Of a DNA stretch of 64,000 nucleotides, positions 54,378-62,724 are shown piece by piece. Each line of letters opens with the position of its first letter. Positions within the stretch are counted from its first letter, which is position 1. This stretch comes from Pusillimonas sp. UBA3987 (lineage in GTDB: Bacteria > Pseudomonadota > Gammaproteobacteria > Burkholderiales > Burkholderiaceae_B): NCBI GenBank assembly GCA_002384935.1, contig DGCD01000011.1, positions 62,001-126,000 of the forward strand, read 5' to 3'. The notes below the pieces were generated by a model. That model worked only from the letters and a program-made list of their open reading frames with translations, was not told the origin of the DNA and did no database searches. The position numbers were made by a program, and so were the translations under genes.

Positions 54378-54846
54378 GAACCGACCGAAAGCTCGAGCAC
54401 GTAACTTGGGAGGCGAAGATATAGAAGCCATAGTTAGCATTCTGGATGGCTGGGATGGGAAGCTTACTTGGGAATTACTCATCGATGTCGTCGAGCAGCG
54501 ACTTAGCGCCCGGTACACAAGACAGGCTCTAAATCAACGCGTCCGAATCAAACAAGCCTTCCAGCTAACAAAGGACCGCGTGGCCGGGCTCCCACATGCT
54601 AGGCGCAAAGGAGTCTTTGGCCTGGGAGCTACGGAAGCACAGGCGCTTTTAGAGCGTCTTGAGCGTATTGAGGCCGCAAACACCCGGCTTAAGGTCGAGA
54701 ACGAAAGATTGTTGGAGCAGTTTGTTGTGTGGGCCTACAACGCTAGCAACCGGGGCCTGGATGCCCGGTTGCTGAGCCAACCGCTGCCAAGAGTTCACCG
54801 AGATCAAACTAAACTCGGAGCTGTCCAAAAGGCTGCCAAGTTGTAG
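54367..54846 (+). CDS. srap: SE-associated auxiliary protein (Srap-like)
   Basis: A 159-residue basic protein with a predicted coiled coil (EAQALLERLERIEAANTRLKVENERLLEQ, about residues 93-121). It overlaps intB by 11 bases. No enzyme motif is seen. Size, coiled coil and position match the fourth gene of SE modules, which I recall under the name srap; TnpC of Tn554 is a similar small partner. Identity is by context, not by alignment. Confidence 0.65.
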   Translation: MVAKNRPKARARNLGGEDIEAIVSILDGWDGKLTWELLIDVVEQRLSARYTRQALNQRVRIKQAFQLTKDRVAGLPHARRKGVFGLGATEAQALLERLERIEAANTRLKVENERLLEQFVVWAYNASNRGLDARLLSQPLPRVHRDQTKLGAVQKAAKL

Positions 54847-55245
54847 TTGACCTTACTGCGAGATTACGAGTTATTAATAAGCTTGTATGGGGCGATGCGG
54901 GCGTCGGCCTATGGGCCGTGCACAATACCAGCTCAATACCGTCTAATCTGTACCTCCGCAACTGTGCCGTTAAGCATAAAGCTGCCATCCGGAAGACTTA
55001 TGCTTTAGATCCCGATCGGCGACATGATGCTTTATCGGGATGAGAAGCTAGACTTCAAAGGTTTTGTCCTCAAAATTTCAAGAGCCAGTCGTTTGACTGG
55101 CTTTTTTGTTTGTTGTCCTAGCCCATATCTATCACTCCGCCGTAGCCGAAGCTGCCGTGGCAAGAATCGGCGTGGCGACGCGACAGCCCGAACTTCGGCG
55201 CCCAGGGTCGGCGGCGGCGTTACAAGCCGAGCTCCACAAGCCAAT
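54847..55245. other. 399-bp intergenic region between srap and ptxE
   Basis: The recombinase and ptx operons converge here. It holds a terminator at 55083-55107, an inverted pair TCCCGAT/ATCGGGA at 55010 and 55034, and AAGCATAA/TTATGCTT near 54972 and 54998. Frames in it do not resemble any protein I know. It marks the join between recombination module and cargo. Confidence 0.6.
55083..55107 (+). terminator. terminator after the recombinase operon
   Basis: The stem AGCCAGTC/GACTGGCT has a 4-base loop GTTT and is followed by TTTTT. It ends rightward transcription from intA-tfp-intB-srap before the cargo. Confidence 0.9.
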
Positions 55246-56115
55246 TCAGTGCGGACGGCTCAAAAGTATGTCGACGAAAGCAGCGATGGACGGATGCTTC
55301 AGCATGCCATTCCGAAACACGATGTAGATCTCCTTCCGGGGCGGATCGCCCTCAAAGGGAACCGTTGAAAACAAGACAAGTCGGGACTCGTTCGCGACGG
55401 ACGCTTTCATCACGACTGATATCCCCAGTCCTGCCTGCACAGCGCTTTTTACAGCGGCGGTACTGCCCAGTTGCAAGGAAACCCCCAGCGTATTTGCCCG
55501 TGTACCAAGATACCGCCGAAGGACCCGTCCGGTGCCCGAGCCCGCCTCGCCTCCGATCAAGACTTGGTTTTCAAGCTGGTTCGGCCCAACACTCCGCATG
55601 CCCGCCCACGGATGCCCCAGCGGTACGATGAGTACCAGCTCTTCTCGTCGCCACAGCTTGGCAGCGAATCCCGGGCGCTCGTCCCATCTTTCGACGACAG
55701 CGATGTCCACGTCGTAATTCTCTATGGTCCGCGCTATCGCCTCGTTTCTATCGATGACCACCTTGACCGAAAATGGCGTTCGCTCTTTAAACTTTTTTAT
55801 ATATGGCTGAAGCAAGTATATGCCCGTGTTAGAACTCGCCCCAATCGTGATTTCATCTTTCTTTTCAAATAGAGTTCCGGCTTTACACGCCAGGTTGACA
55901 AGCTGTTGCGCATACGGCAAAAAAGTTTCACCCTCGGCTGTCAAACTGCAACCGGCATTGCTTCGCACGATTACTTCCGTCTTAAGCGACTCTTCAAGCT
56001 GCTTGATATGCTGCGTCACCGTCGACTGCGAAATGTCGAGTTGTTTTGCGGCGTCGCGGAAGCCTCCGGCTGCGACTACGGCCAGAAAACTCTCAACGTG
56101 ATCGAGATTGATCAC
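55246..56115 (-). CDS. ptxE: LysR family regulator PtxE
   Basis: A 289-residue LysR protein. The helix-turn-helix is in HVESFLAVVAAGGFRDAAKQLDISQSTVTQHIKQLEESLKTEVIVR. The start is GTG 56115, behind GGAG, four bases after the ptxD stop. It stands last in the operon, as ptxE does after ptxD in known phosphite loci. Its role in those loci is not firmly settled; here it may tune ptx/htx expression. Confidence 0.8.
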   Translation of the reverse strand: MINLDHVESFLAVVAAGGFRDAAKQLDISQSTVTQHIKQLEESLKTEVIVRSNAGCSLTAEGETFLPYAQQLVNLACKAGTLFEKKDEITIGASSNTGIYLLQPYIKKFKERTPFSVKVVIDRNEAIARTIENYDVDIAVVERWDERPGFAAKLWRREELVLIVPLGHPWAGMRSVGPNQLENQVLIGGEAGSGTGRVLRRYLGTRANTLGVSLQLGSTAAVKSAVQAGLGISVVMKASVANESRLVLFSTVPFEGDPPRKEIYIVFRNGMLKHPSIAAFVDILLSRPH

Positions 56116-56119
56116 TCAG

Positions 56120-57121
56120 TCATCTCCCCGCTCCAACATGGTTGACCGCTCCGCGTGGAATGCGCCCTTGCAACGCTTCGAGGATACTGAGGGCGGCTTC
56201 ACGCTCGATTTCCATCCGTACCGATTTGACCGCCGAACCCAGGTGAGGCGTAAAGAATGTGGGTAAAGCAGGATCAAGCAATTCGTCAGGAATAGAATGC
56301 GGCCTGTCGGGACGCGCCCATTCCTCCATCTCGAAGACGTCTGCGGCGTAACCGCCCAGATGCCCCGTCCGAAGCGCATGCACCACGGCCCGCTCATCTA
56401 CGATGGAGCCGCGACAGGCATTGACGAGGTACGCACCGGGCTTCATGCGGTCTAATGCCCGAGCATTTATGGTGTGGTGGGTATCTGACGACATCGGCAG
56501 CATGGGAATGATGAAATCGCTTGTCGCCAATAGCTGGTCCAGCGATGTTCTGCTTGCATTCCACGCCCTTTCCGACTCTTGCGGCAAAGGCTGCGGATCC
56601 GTGTACTGAATTTGCATATCGAAGGCGGCCAGCCGCTTTGCGACCGCCCGCCCGACCGCTCCCATCCCAATGATGCCGGCGGTTTTACCCGTCAAACCTG
56701 TGCCATAAAACCGCGGGGTCCAACCATTGAACTGGCGTGATCGAATGTAATTATCACCTTGCAGCATATTCCGTGTGATGCTCAGCAACAGGCCAATCGT
56801 TAGTTCAGCTGTGGGAATCGTAAGCAAATCAGGAACAATCGTAAACCAAATCCCATGGCGGGTACATGCCTCGACATCAAAGTTGTCATATCCTTTAAGC
56901 GCGGCGCCGATGACCTTCAGATTGGGGCACGCGGATAGGAAATCCGCATCTATGCTATCCGGCATAAACACCATCATCGCGTCCGCATCATTGGTGCGCA
57001 ACAGTACCTCTTCCCGCGACATGGTTGAATCGGACTGATTGGAAATTACTTCAGCGGCGGTCTCAAGGAGGGCCAGCGTGTCGGGGTGGATTCGATGCGT
57101 TGTTACGATTCTTGGTTTCAT
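56120..57121 (-). CDS. ptxD: phosphite dehydrogenase (NAD)
   Basis: A 333-residue D-2-hydroxyacid-dehydrogenase-fold enzyme. Residues known to matter in Pseudomonas stutzeri PtxD are kept: K76 in LKGYDNFDV, R237 in NACRGSIVDE, E266 in VFEMEEWAR, and the catalytic His (H293) in FTPHLGSAV. The family-specific strings MMVFMPD, VPDLLTIPTAEL and FYGTGL are present. GMGAVG begins the nucleotide site and D175 favours NAD over NADP. It oxidises phosphite to phosphate. ATG 57121 has AGAGG upstream. It differs at many positions from the P. stutzeri sequence as I remember it. Confidence 0.93.
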   Translation of the reverse strand: MKPRIVTTHRIHPDTLALLETAAEVISNQSDSTMSREEVLLRTNDADAMMVFMPDSIDADFLSACPNLKVIGAALKGYDNFDVEACTRHGIWFTIVPDLLTIPTAELTIGLLLSITRNMLQGDNYIRSRQFNGWTPRFYGTGLTGKTAGIIGMGAVGRAVAKRLAAFDMQIQYTDPQPLPQESERAWNASRTSLDQLLATSDFIIPMLPMSSDTHHTINARALDRMKPGAYLVNACRGSIVDERAVVHALRTGHLGGYAADVFEMEEWARPDRPHSIPDELLDPALPTFFTPHLGSAVKSVRMEIEREAALSILEALQGRIPRGAVNHVGAGR

Positions 57122-57140
57122 GGGACCTCTGAGGAACGAA

Positions 57141-57941
57141 CTACGCGACATGCCGCTGCAACGGCTCGTCTCTGTCGCTGTGTACGGCACGCTGCTGATA
57201 AATGGATCGTATCTCTTGCATCATGCCTTGATCATTCGGTTGGTTAGCCATATTCAAACTGATTCGCCCATCCCGCAATCCCACGACTCGATCAGACACT
57301 TCAAGTGCCAGGTCTACCTGGTGCAAGCTGCACAGGACCGCGACATTAAGATCTGTAGCCGCGGCTTTCAGCGTTTGCAGAACCGAGCGCGCCGTCAGCG
57401 GATCGAGGCTGGAGACGGGTTCGTCCGCAATAATAATCTTGGGCTTCTGCGCCAAGGCTCGCGCTATCGCAATACGCTGTTGCTGACCGCCTGACAGCAG
57501 TTGCGTAGGCGTGTTTGCATAATCGAGCATGCCGACCCGGTCCAGACATTCGAACGCGAGCACTTTGTCAGCCCGGCTGAAGCTTTTCAATGTGACGCGC
57601 CAAATGGGCATCTCTGCCAGACGCGCACCCAATACATTCTCGAGTGCTGAGAACCTTTTCACCAGGTGCAGTTGTTGGAACACGAACCCGATCTGGCCAC
57701 GTACTGCCCGCAGACGCGCCGGAGACAGTTCATGTATGGATTCTCCGAGCGCCACGATAGAACCGGAGTCAATCGGCTCAAGGCCAGTGAGACATCGGAA
57801 AAGCGTCGACTTCCCTGCCCCGCTTGTGCCGAGCAAGGCAACCATTGAGCCGTGACGTACTTCGAAGTCAATCGATTCCAGGACAACTTTATTGCCGTAT
57901 GACTTACCGACATTCTTTAACTGCAACGCTACATCTTTCAT
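57141..57941 (-). CDS. htxD: hypophosphite/phosphite ABC importer ATPase
   Basis: A 266-residue PhnC/PtxA-type ATPase: Walker A GTSGAGKSTLFR, signature LSGGQQQRIAIARAL, Walker B IIIADEPVSSLDP, H-loop SLHQVDLAL. ATG 57941 is chosen (M-K-D-V). It lies between permease and ptxD on the minus strand. Confidence 0.9.
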   Translation of the reverse strand: MKDVALQLKNVGKSYGNKVVLESIDFEVRHGSMVALLGTSGAGKSTLFRCLTGLEPIDSGSIVALGESIHELSPARLRAVRGQIGFVFQQLHLVKRFSALENVLGARLAEMPIWRVTLKSFSRADKVLAFECLDRVGMLDYANTPTQLLSGGQQQRIAIARALAQKPKIIIADEPVSSLDPLTARSVLQTLKAAATDLNVAVLCSLHQVDLALEVSDRVVGLRDGRISLNMANQPNDQGMMQEIRSIYQQRAVHSDRDEPLQRHVA

Positions 57942-57974
57942 TGCGAACCGCCCTTCCAGTAATACGTGAAGCAA

Positions 57975-58823
57975 TCAGTTATTCGCAGGGAGAGTTTCGA
58001 ATCCCTCGCGTTTTGTGTCCAATATCAAGTACCTGAGCCGGTCACTGATGAAATCGATTGCCGACACCATCAGCAATACAACCGCCAGTACCGTAATCAT
58101 CTTGTTGAATTCCAACAAGTCCACAGTATCTTTCAGGGTCTGCCCAATTCCACCTGCGCCTACGATGCCCAGTACTGTGGACGTTCTGACACTGAATTCC
58201 CAAATGTATAGAACGCTCGCGATCAGGTGCGGCATAACATCCGGGATCAGACCGTAGCGGATAATCTTTGCCCTGCTGGCACCGGTCAAGGCGAGCGCAT
58301 CCAACGGCCCTTGGTCAACGGGCTCGATGGCTTCAGCAAACATTTTGCCGATTGCCCCTACCATGTGGAAAGTAATGGCCAGTACGCCGGAGAACGGACC
58401 GAAGCCCACTGCTGCTACAAATACAAGTGCATAGACAAATGTCTCCGTGCCGCGGCTGGCGTTCAGGATGGCGCGGGATACCCGATAGGTCCACTTGTTC
58501 GGACAGGTATTACGCGCAGCCATGAGTGCCAGCGGAAATGCAATGATTGTGGCGAATATCGTGCCAATCGTCGCCATGGCGAGCGTCTCGCCAGCCCCTT
58601 TTAGAATGACGTCCAGGTCGCTCAGGTCGGGTGGAAACATCTGCACGACGAATGACCATAGTCTCGGTAAACCGGCGCCTAGCTTCTGGAATTCTATCTG
58701 ACACACGTACCAGGCCACTGCCAGCAAACTGAGTACTACGACCGACGTTGCAAAATGCCGCTTTCTCCTGGCTACGTCCCTCTTGACATTAGCCAGCATG
58801 ACTTCTTCGATTCGCTGATTCAT
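57975..58823 (-). CDS. htxC: hypophosphite/phosphite ABC importer permease
   Basis: A 282-residue PhnE-type permease with about six helices. The EAA loop region is ALTGASRAKIIRYGLIPDVMPHLIASVLYIWEFSVRTSTVLGIVGAGGIG, typical of phosphonate and phosphite importers. ATG 58823 follows AGGATG. Confidence 0.9.
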   Translation of the reverse strand: MNQRIEEVMLANVKRDVARRKRHFATSVVVLSLLAVAWYVCQIEFQKLGAGLPRLWSFVVQMFPPDLSDLDVILKGAGETLAMATIGTIFATIIAFPLALMAARNTCPNKWTYRVSRAILNASRGTETFVYALVFVAAVGFGPFSGVLAITFHMVGAIGKMFAEAIEPVDQGPLDALALTGASRAKIIRYGLIPDVMPHLIASVLYIWEFSVRTSTVLGIVGAGGIGQTLKDTVDLLEFNKMITVLAVVLLMVSAIDFISDRLRYLILDTKREGFETLPANN

Positions 58824-58946
58824 TGGTTCATCCTCTGTGGTATTGCGATGCGCGCCCGTATGTTCGTGCAGCGGAGACAAGGAGCTGGCGTGCGTCAGTC
58901 CACCTTGTCGTCCGCTGCCCTCATCCAAGAACGGACCCCTCGTGCT

Positions 58947-59843
58947 TTACAGTTTTCCCAGGATGCGGCCGGCGTCTTCGATTACCTTGTAATCGCTGTG
59001 CTTTGCCTTCACGAAGCCGTTATAGCCCGAGCCCATCAGCGACTGTGCTTTCTCTTCGGACAAGGACGTCAGTATTTCCGTGATGCGCGCTTTCAGAGCA
59101 GGATCAAAATCCTTCGGCACGGATATCGCGTCGTTCGGCAGCTTGCTGGATTCCCACACGATCTTGGACTTCGAAGGATCGATTTGACCCGCTTCGATCA
59201 TCCCGTTCCGGCCCCGATCCATATCGGATCCGAGGTCGATCAGTCCGTGCTGAATCTGTGATTCGTTCTGGCCAAACGTGGCACCTTCACGATATTCAAA
59301 ATAGCTCGCAGGGTCGATGCCGATGCTCTTGAAGTACGCCATCGGGATGAGCCAGCCAGAAGTGTTGCCCTGATCACTGAGTGACAGCTTCAAACCCTTC
59401 GCGTCCTCGGGCCATTTTTTGATCGGCAGATCGGCGCGACCGACAATGAGGGCTTTGTAGAACGGCTCCCCGCGGTACTTGGCCGTTGCAAGCACTTCGG
59501 TGCCGGCCTTTTTATTCGACAAGACATAGCCCCAGGGTCCGAGCCAGCCCACATCGACATGGCCATTTGTCATTGCCACAGATATTGCCGCCCAGCTTTC
59601 CGGGGAGACGATTTCATAGGTCGCGCCGAGCTGGTCGGCGAGATACTTGAATATCGGCTCAAACTCTTTGATGGTCTGGCTAGGCGTTGGACGCACCGGC
59701 GCAATTGCAAAACGCAGGTGAAGTTTCCCATTGACAACCTCAGCTGCCTGCGCGGGTGTGCACACTATGATTGTGGCGATAAAGGCAAGAATGGCGCGCG
59801 TTAACGCCTTCTTGAATTTCGAAAACAGAGTAAAAACTTGCAT
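58947..59843 (-). CDS. htxB: hypophosphite/phosphite-binding periplasmic protein
   Basis: A 298-residue PhnD/PtxB-family protein. A signal peptide ends at CTPAQAAE. The ligand-binding strands include RFAIAPVRPTPSQTIKEFEPIFKYLADQL, DVGWLGPWGYVLSNKKAGTEVLATAKYRG and SLSDQGNTSGWLIP. HtxB of P. stutzeri binds hypophosphite and phosphite. It lies 24 bases after htxA. Confidence 0.9.
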   Translation of the reverse strand: MQVFTLFSKFKKALTRAILAFIATIIVCTPAQAAEVVNGKLHLRFAIAPVRPTPSQTIKEFEPIFKYLADQLGATYEIVSPESWAAISVAMTNGHVDVGWLGPWGYVLSNKKAGTEVLATAKYRGEPFYKALIVGRADLPIKKWPEDAKGLKLSLSDQGNTSGWLIPMAYFKSIGIDPASYFEYREGATFGQNESQIQHGLIDLGSDMDRGRNGMIEAGQIDPSKSKIVWESSKLPNDAISVPKDFDPALKARITEILTSLSEEKAQSLMGSGYNGFVKAKHSDYKVIEDAGRILGKL

Positions 59844-59867
59844 TATGACCTCAGTGAGTTAAAGACT

Positions 59868-60728
59868 TCAGTAGTACTTTTGAGTCAAAGCTCGTTGACT
59901 TTCAAAGATGCGATCACCGTACATCGACAACGGATACGGGATAGTCAAAGGGAGTTCCACCATGCGCGGGAATACGGTGGATCGGCCAGAGACCATGAGG
60001 CTTTCATAATCCCCATAGTTGCCACAGCCCAGAAGTGGCCAAGCATCAGCCGCGGCATAGCCGATGAGCAGAAAACGCCGCCTGATCGTTGAGTGGTTTG
60101 GGCCTGAACCATGAAGGGTCCGGACGTGATGCAACGTGACAGTTCCTACGGGTCCCGTTAGTAACTCCCCTTCTGTCGGGTCGAGCGCTTCGTCCCAGTT
60201 GGAGCGAGAGATCGCGTGGCAAAACTTGCCCGTCTCGACGTTCCGGTGGTCGTACACTTTTCCTTTGTGGGAGCCTGGCAAGCATGCCATCGCGCCATTC
60301 TTCTCACTTGTCTCGTCGAGGAAAATTCCGAGAGTAAGAAAATCATCGTTTGTGTGGGGATAGAATGCCCAGTCCTGATGCCACTGGACTGGCGCGCCTG
60401 ATGGCGGCTTGAAGTTGATTTTGCTATTGTGCAAACGGATGTTTTCGCCCAGGAAATGCCGAAGCAAATCGACGACTTTTTCCGACCTGACCAAAGAATC
60501 TATTGCATCGAAATAAAGGTGAGGATTCTCGACGCGACGCAGTAGCTTCGTCGTCTCGCCATTCTTCTTTTCGAACTGGTAAGCCTCATTGTCCGAAGCT
60601 ACGCCAATAGCTCCCAATTCAATTTGCTTGACGTCTTCAAGAATCTTCGCTACTTCCTCCGCGGAGAAAAAGCTTTCAATCTTCGTATATCCCTTGTCGA
60701 GATATTCGCGTTGCTGCTCTGCAAACAT
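59868..60728 (-). CDS. htxA: 2-oxoglutarate-dependent hypophosphite dioxygenase
   Basis: A 286-residue PhyH-superfamily Fe(II) dioxygenase. The iron triad is H117 and D119 in WHQDWAFYPH and H206 in TLHGSGPN; an Arg of RRRF near residue 217 should bind 2-oxoglutarate. It oxidises hypophosphite to phosphite. From memory the sequence is almost the same as HtxA of Pseudomonas stutzeri WM88. ATG 60728 has AGGAG upstream; a longer frame to 60809 has none. It is the first gene of the cargo operon behind a Pho box. Confidence 0.93.
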   Translation of the reverse strand: MFAEQQREYLDKGYTKIESFFSAEEVAKILEDVKQIELGAIGVASDNEAYQFEKKNGETTKLLRRVENPHLYFDAIDSLVRSEKVVDLLRHFLGENIRLHNSKINFKPPSGAPVQWHQDWAFYPHTNDDFLTLGIFLDETSEKNGAMACLPGSHKGKVYDHRNVETGKFCHAISRSNWDEALDPTEGELLTGPVGTVTLHHVRTLHGSGPNHSTIRRRFLLIGYAAADAWPLLGCGNYGDYESLMVSGRSTVFPRMVELPLTIPYPLSMYGDRIFESQRALTQKYY

Positions 60729-60848
60729 GGTGATGCTCCTAGGTCTTCCAACGAATAATCGGGAGGGCAAACTGCGGCTCCTTCCGGCATGTTTGTTTCG
60801 ACTATGCAATCAATAAGTTACTTTGATCTACAGATCGATCATGAAAGG

Positions 60849-60882
60849 ATGGTAGATCGTCGGTATGACATAGGCATGACAG
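60849..60882 (-). promoter_or_regulatory. Pho box and promoter of the htx-ptx operon
   Basis: On the minus strand CTGTCAT (60882-60876), four bases, then ATGTCAT (60871-60865) give the two 7-bp repeats with 11-bp period of a PhoB site. Ten bases further is TACCAT (60854-60849), a fair -10. The start codon of htxA is 120 bases beyond. The rest of 60729-61045 holds no recognised gene. Confidence 0.8.
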
Positions 60883-61045
60883 CGGGACGCGGAATGCAAC
60901 ACAGAAGGATGGTCGCAGCGCCTGGTAAGCGCCGCCCGTGTCGCTTTCTGCCTACGTCACAATAGGCCTTTGCACGGTAATATCTGCAGTTCACCCCGCA
61001 AATGGCAGTGAACAACCCGCTGCCACCAAACTGGAGAGAGCCGCT

Positions 61046-61169
61046 ATGCAACTCACCGTCGAGACGAACGTACGAGCCCCGATTGAACGGGTGTGGGAGG
61101 CGTACACCACACCCGACGAGATAATTCGCTGGAATGCGGCCTCAGATGACTGGCACACCACCAGGGCCA
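61046..61169 (+). pseudogene. truncated SRPBCC/AHSA1 gene
   Basis: About 41 residues starting at ATG 61046 behind GGAGAG. LTVETNVRAPIERVWEAYTTPDEIIRWNAASDDWHTTRA is the normal N-terminus of an Aha1-like SRPBCC protein of about 140-150 residues. Similarity then stops and the frame runs into unrelated sequence. A deletion or recombination joined it to the HIRAN fragment. Confidence 0.75.
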
Positions 61170-61189
61170 TTGTGGAGGAGTGCATGCTG

Positions 61190-61478
61190 TGCCATCAGTG
61201 GCGGTCGCTCAGAGGACGGCGCCGAGTATGTGACAGAGGCCATCCTTTACTTGGAGGACTCCAATCCGCATGACAATCGAGCCGTTCGAGTGACTATTGA
61301 AGGACAGAGAGTAGGGTATCTGTCGCGACAGAATGCGCGCCTTTATCGAAAGCAATTAAAACAATTGGGCCATGCGCAGATCGTCTGTAAGTGTGATGCA
61401 ATGATAGTCGGCGGGTGGCACCGTTCACCTGCGGATGCGGGGCACTTCGGTGTCAAGCTTGATCTGCCAGTTGTATAG
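61190..61478 (+). pseudogene. HIRAN-domain gene fragment
   Basis: The C-terminal part of a HIRAN-like domain: EAILYLEDSNPHDNRAVRVTIEGQRVGYLSRQNARLYRKQL, ending at a stop at 61478. HIRAN domains bind damaged or 3' DNA ends. The N-terminal part is missing, and the sequence before it belongs to the broken SRPBCC gene. Probably a leftover of older cargo. Confidence 0.65.
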
Positions 61479-61551
61479 TTCCTGCCTGTCCATTCAAGCC
61501 CATACGCTTCACGGGTTCGTGGAGGACTGTAAACAACCTCGTTGGTCGGTC

Positions 61552-61566
61552 GGCATTTGTTTACAT
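61552..61566 (-). repeat. right-end inverted repeat of the SE element
   Basis: GGCATTTGTTTACAT, the exact reverse complement of 49487-49501. A second arm GTAAACAA at 61529-61536 lies inside the element. TGAACC follows at 61565-61570 and mirrors GGTTCA at 49471-49476. Confidence 0.75.
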
Positions 61567-61840
61567 GAACCTTTTCTCAGTGCTCTCCCTATTGAGAAAA
61601 TCCCCATCGTTGCTGGCGAAATTTAGAAGTTTACAAACTTAGGTATGCATAACCGTTCTAGCCTTGTCTTGGTAGAAATAAGTAAGTGAACCCTGGCAGG
61701 CCTCTGTTCTGTCGGGGTTTTTGTTTATTAATTTCAAGGTTTTGCCAGGTAAGCAATAGGTATGTTTCCTTGATTCCGGCAGAGAATTACATCGTGCTAC
61801 CATCGGCAGAACGTTGTCCACCCCTCAAGAACAATCAATA
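61567..61840. other. intergenic region right of the element
   Basis: Contains an 8-bp inverted repeat TTTTCTCA/TGAGAAAA (61572-61600), a palindrome-like AAGTTTACAAACTT at 61627 that again resembles the GTTTAC end motif, and a terminator. With 61479-61551 this makes a 362-bp stretch without a gene. It should be the original downstream flank of ssb. Confidence 0.6.
61689..61722 (+). terminator. rho-independent terminator
   Basis: CCCTGGCAG (61691-61699) pairs with CTGTCGGGG (61709-61717) with two G-T pairs, then TTTTTG. It precedes the PAS gene and probably ended a transcript coming from the left before the element was inserted. Confidence 0.7.
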
Positions 61841-62724
61841 ATGAGTCAGTTGGAATCCAATGCAAGGCTAACCGATGCTGCTGCTTTCCGCAGTATTTTC
61901 CTGAAGTCGCCGAATGCCTATGTGCTTTTGGATACGCAGTTGGTCGTTGTTGATTGCAATTTGGCCTATGAGCAGCGGTCTGGAATCTCCCGTAACCAGA
62001 TGGTGGGCAAGGCTTTTTTCTCAGTTTTTCCAGCCCCCCCGAACGCGCAATACACGCTGCGCGATTCCATGCAACGAGTTATAGACGCAGGTGACTCGCA
62101 TACGATTCCTTTGCTGCACTACCCGATAGCGGCACGCAGTTCGGAAAACGCTTCAGAAGCTCTTGACGCGCTTCAAGATCGATACTGGACAGTTGTAAAT
62201 ATTCCATTGTTTGACGATAACGGCGCAGTTCAGTATCTGCTGAATCATCCTACCGATATAACTGACCTGACGCTTTTGCAGCAGCTGGCTTTGGAGCGCG
62301 TTACTGATGCGGGCGGGCTCAAGTCACATGAGTCATTAACCATGAGCGATTTGCAAAATGTCAGCAAGGGGCACAACGAGTCGCTCATGAAAATGCAGAA
62401 TTTGCTGCAGGCTGAGCGGCAGCGGATGCAGAGTCTTTTCCAGCAGGCACCAGGCTTTATTTGCGTGTTACGTGGCCCCAACCATATTTATGAAATTGCC
62501 AACGATGCTTATTATCAACTAATAGGCCATCGGGAAATTATTGGGCATGAGCTTGCAAAGGTACTGCCCGAAGTCATTGAGCAGGGCTTTCTGGATAAGC
62601 TGGATAAAGTCTTCTCTACCGGAGAGGTTTTTATTGGGCGTGCCTTGCCCATCGGTAATCCTCCCGCCAAAGGAGCGTAGTTAAAGGTAGAATTTTCTAA
62701 CAGCAGTACCTTAGGGAATTTTGC

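Larger units (their letters stand above)
49487..61566 (+). mobile_element. SE-type integrative element carrying htxABCD-ptxDE
   Basis: A roughly 12.1-kb element. The left end holds intA, tfp, intB and srap, the four conserved genes that I recall from strand-biased circularizing integrative elements (Tn6283 and the tmexCD-toprJ elements). The right end has the inverse of the left-end 15-bp sequence. Between them lie a hypophosphite/phosphite oxidation operon and two gene fragments. Outside the element, ssb and its terminator on the left and a PAS sensor gene on the right are normal chromosomal genes. Exact cleavage points cannot be fixed by reading alone; ends given are the outer edges of the inverted repeat. 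Confidence 0.8.

Noticed and set aside
55024..55368. Plus-strand open frame across the end of ptxE
   Set aside because: It runs through a terminator and the antisense of ptxE; no family resemblance or ribosome site.
56120..57121. Generic D-lactate, glycerate or hydroxypyruvate dehydrogenase annotation
   Set aside because: PtxD-specific strings (MMVFMPD, LKGYDNFDV, VFEMEEWAR, FYGTGL) and the htx neighbours make phosphite dehydrogenase far more likely.
57141..59843. Phosphonate transporter phnCDE with C-P lyase
   Set aside because: No C-P lyase gene is near; linkage to htxA and ptxD fixes the role as reduced-phosphorus uptake.
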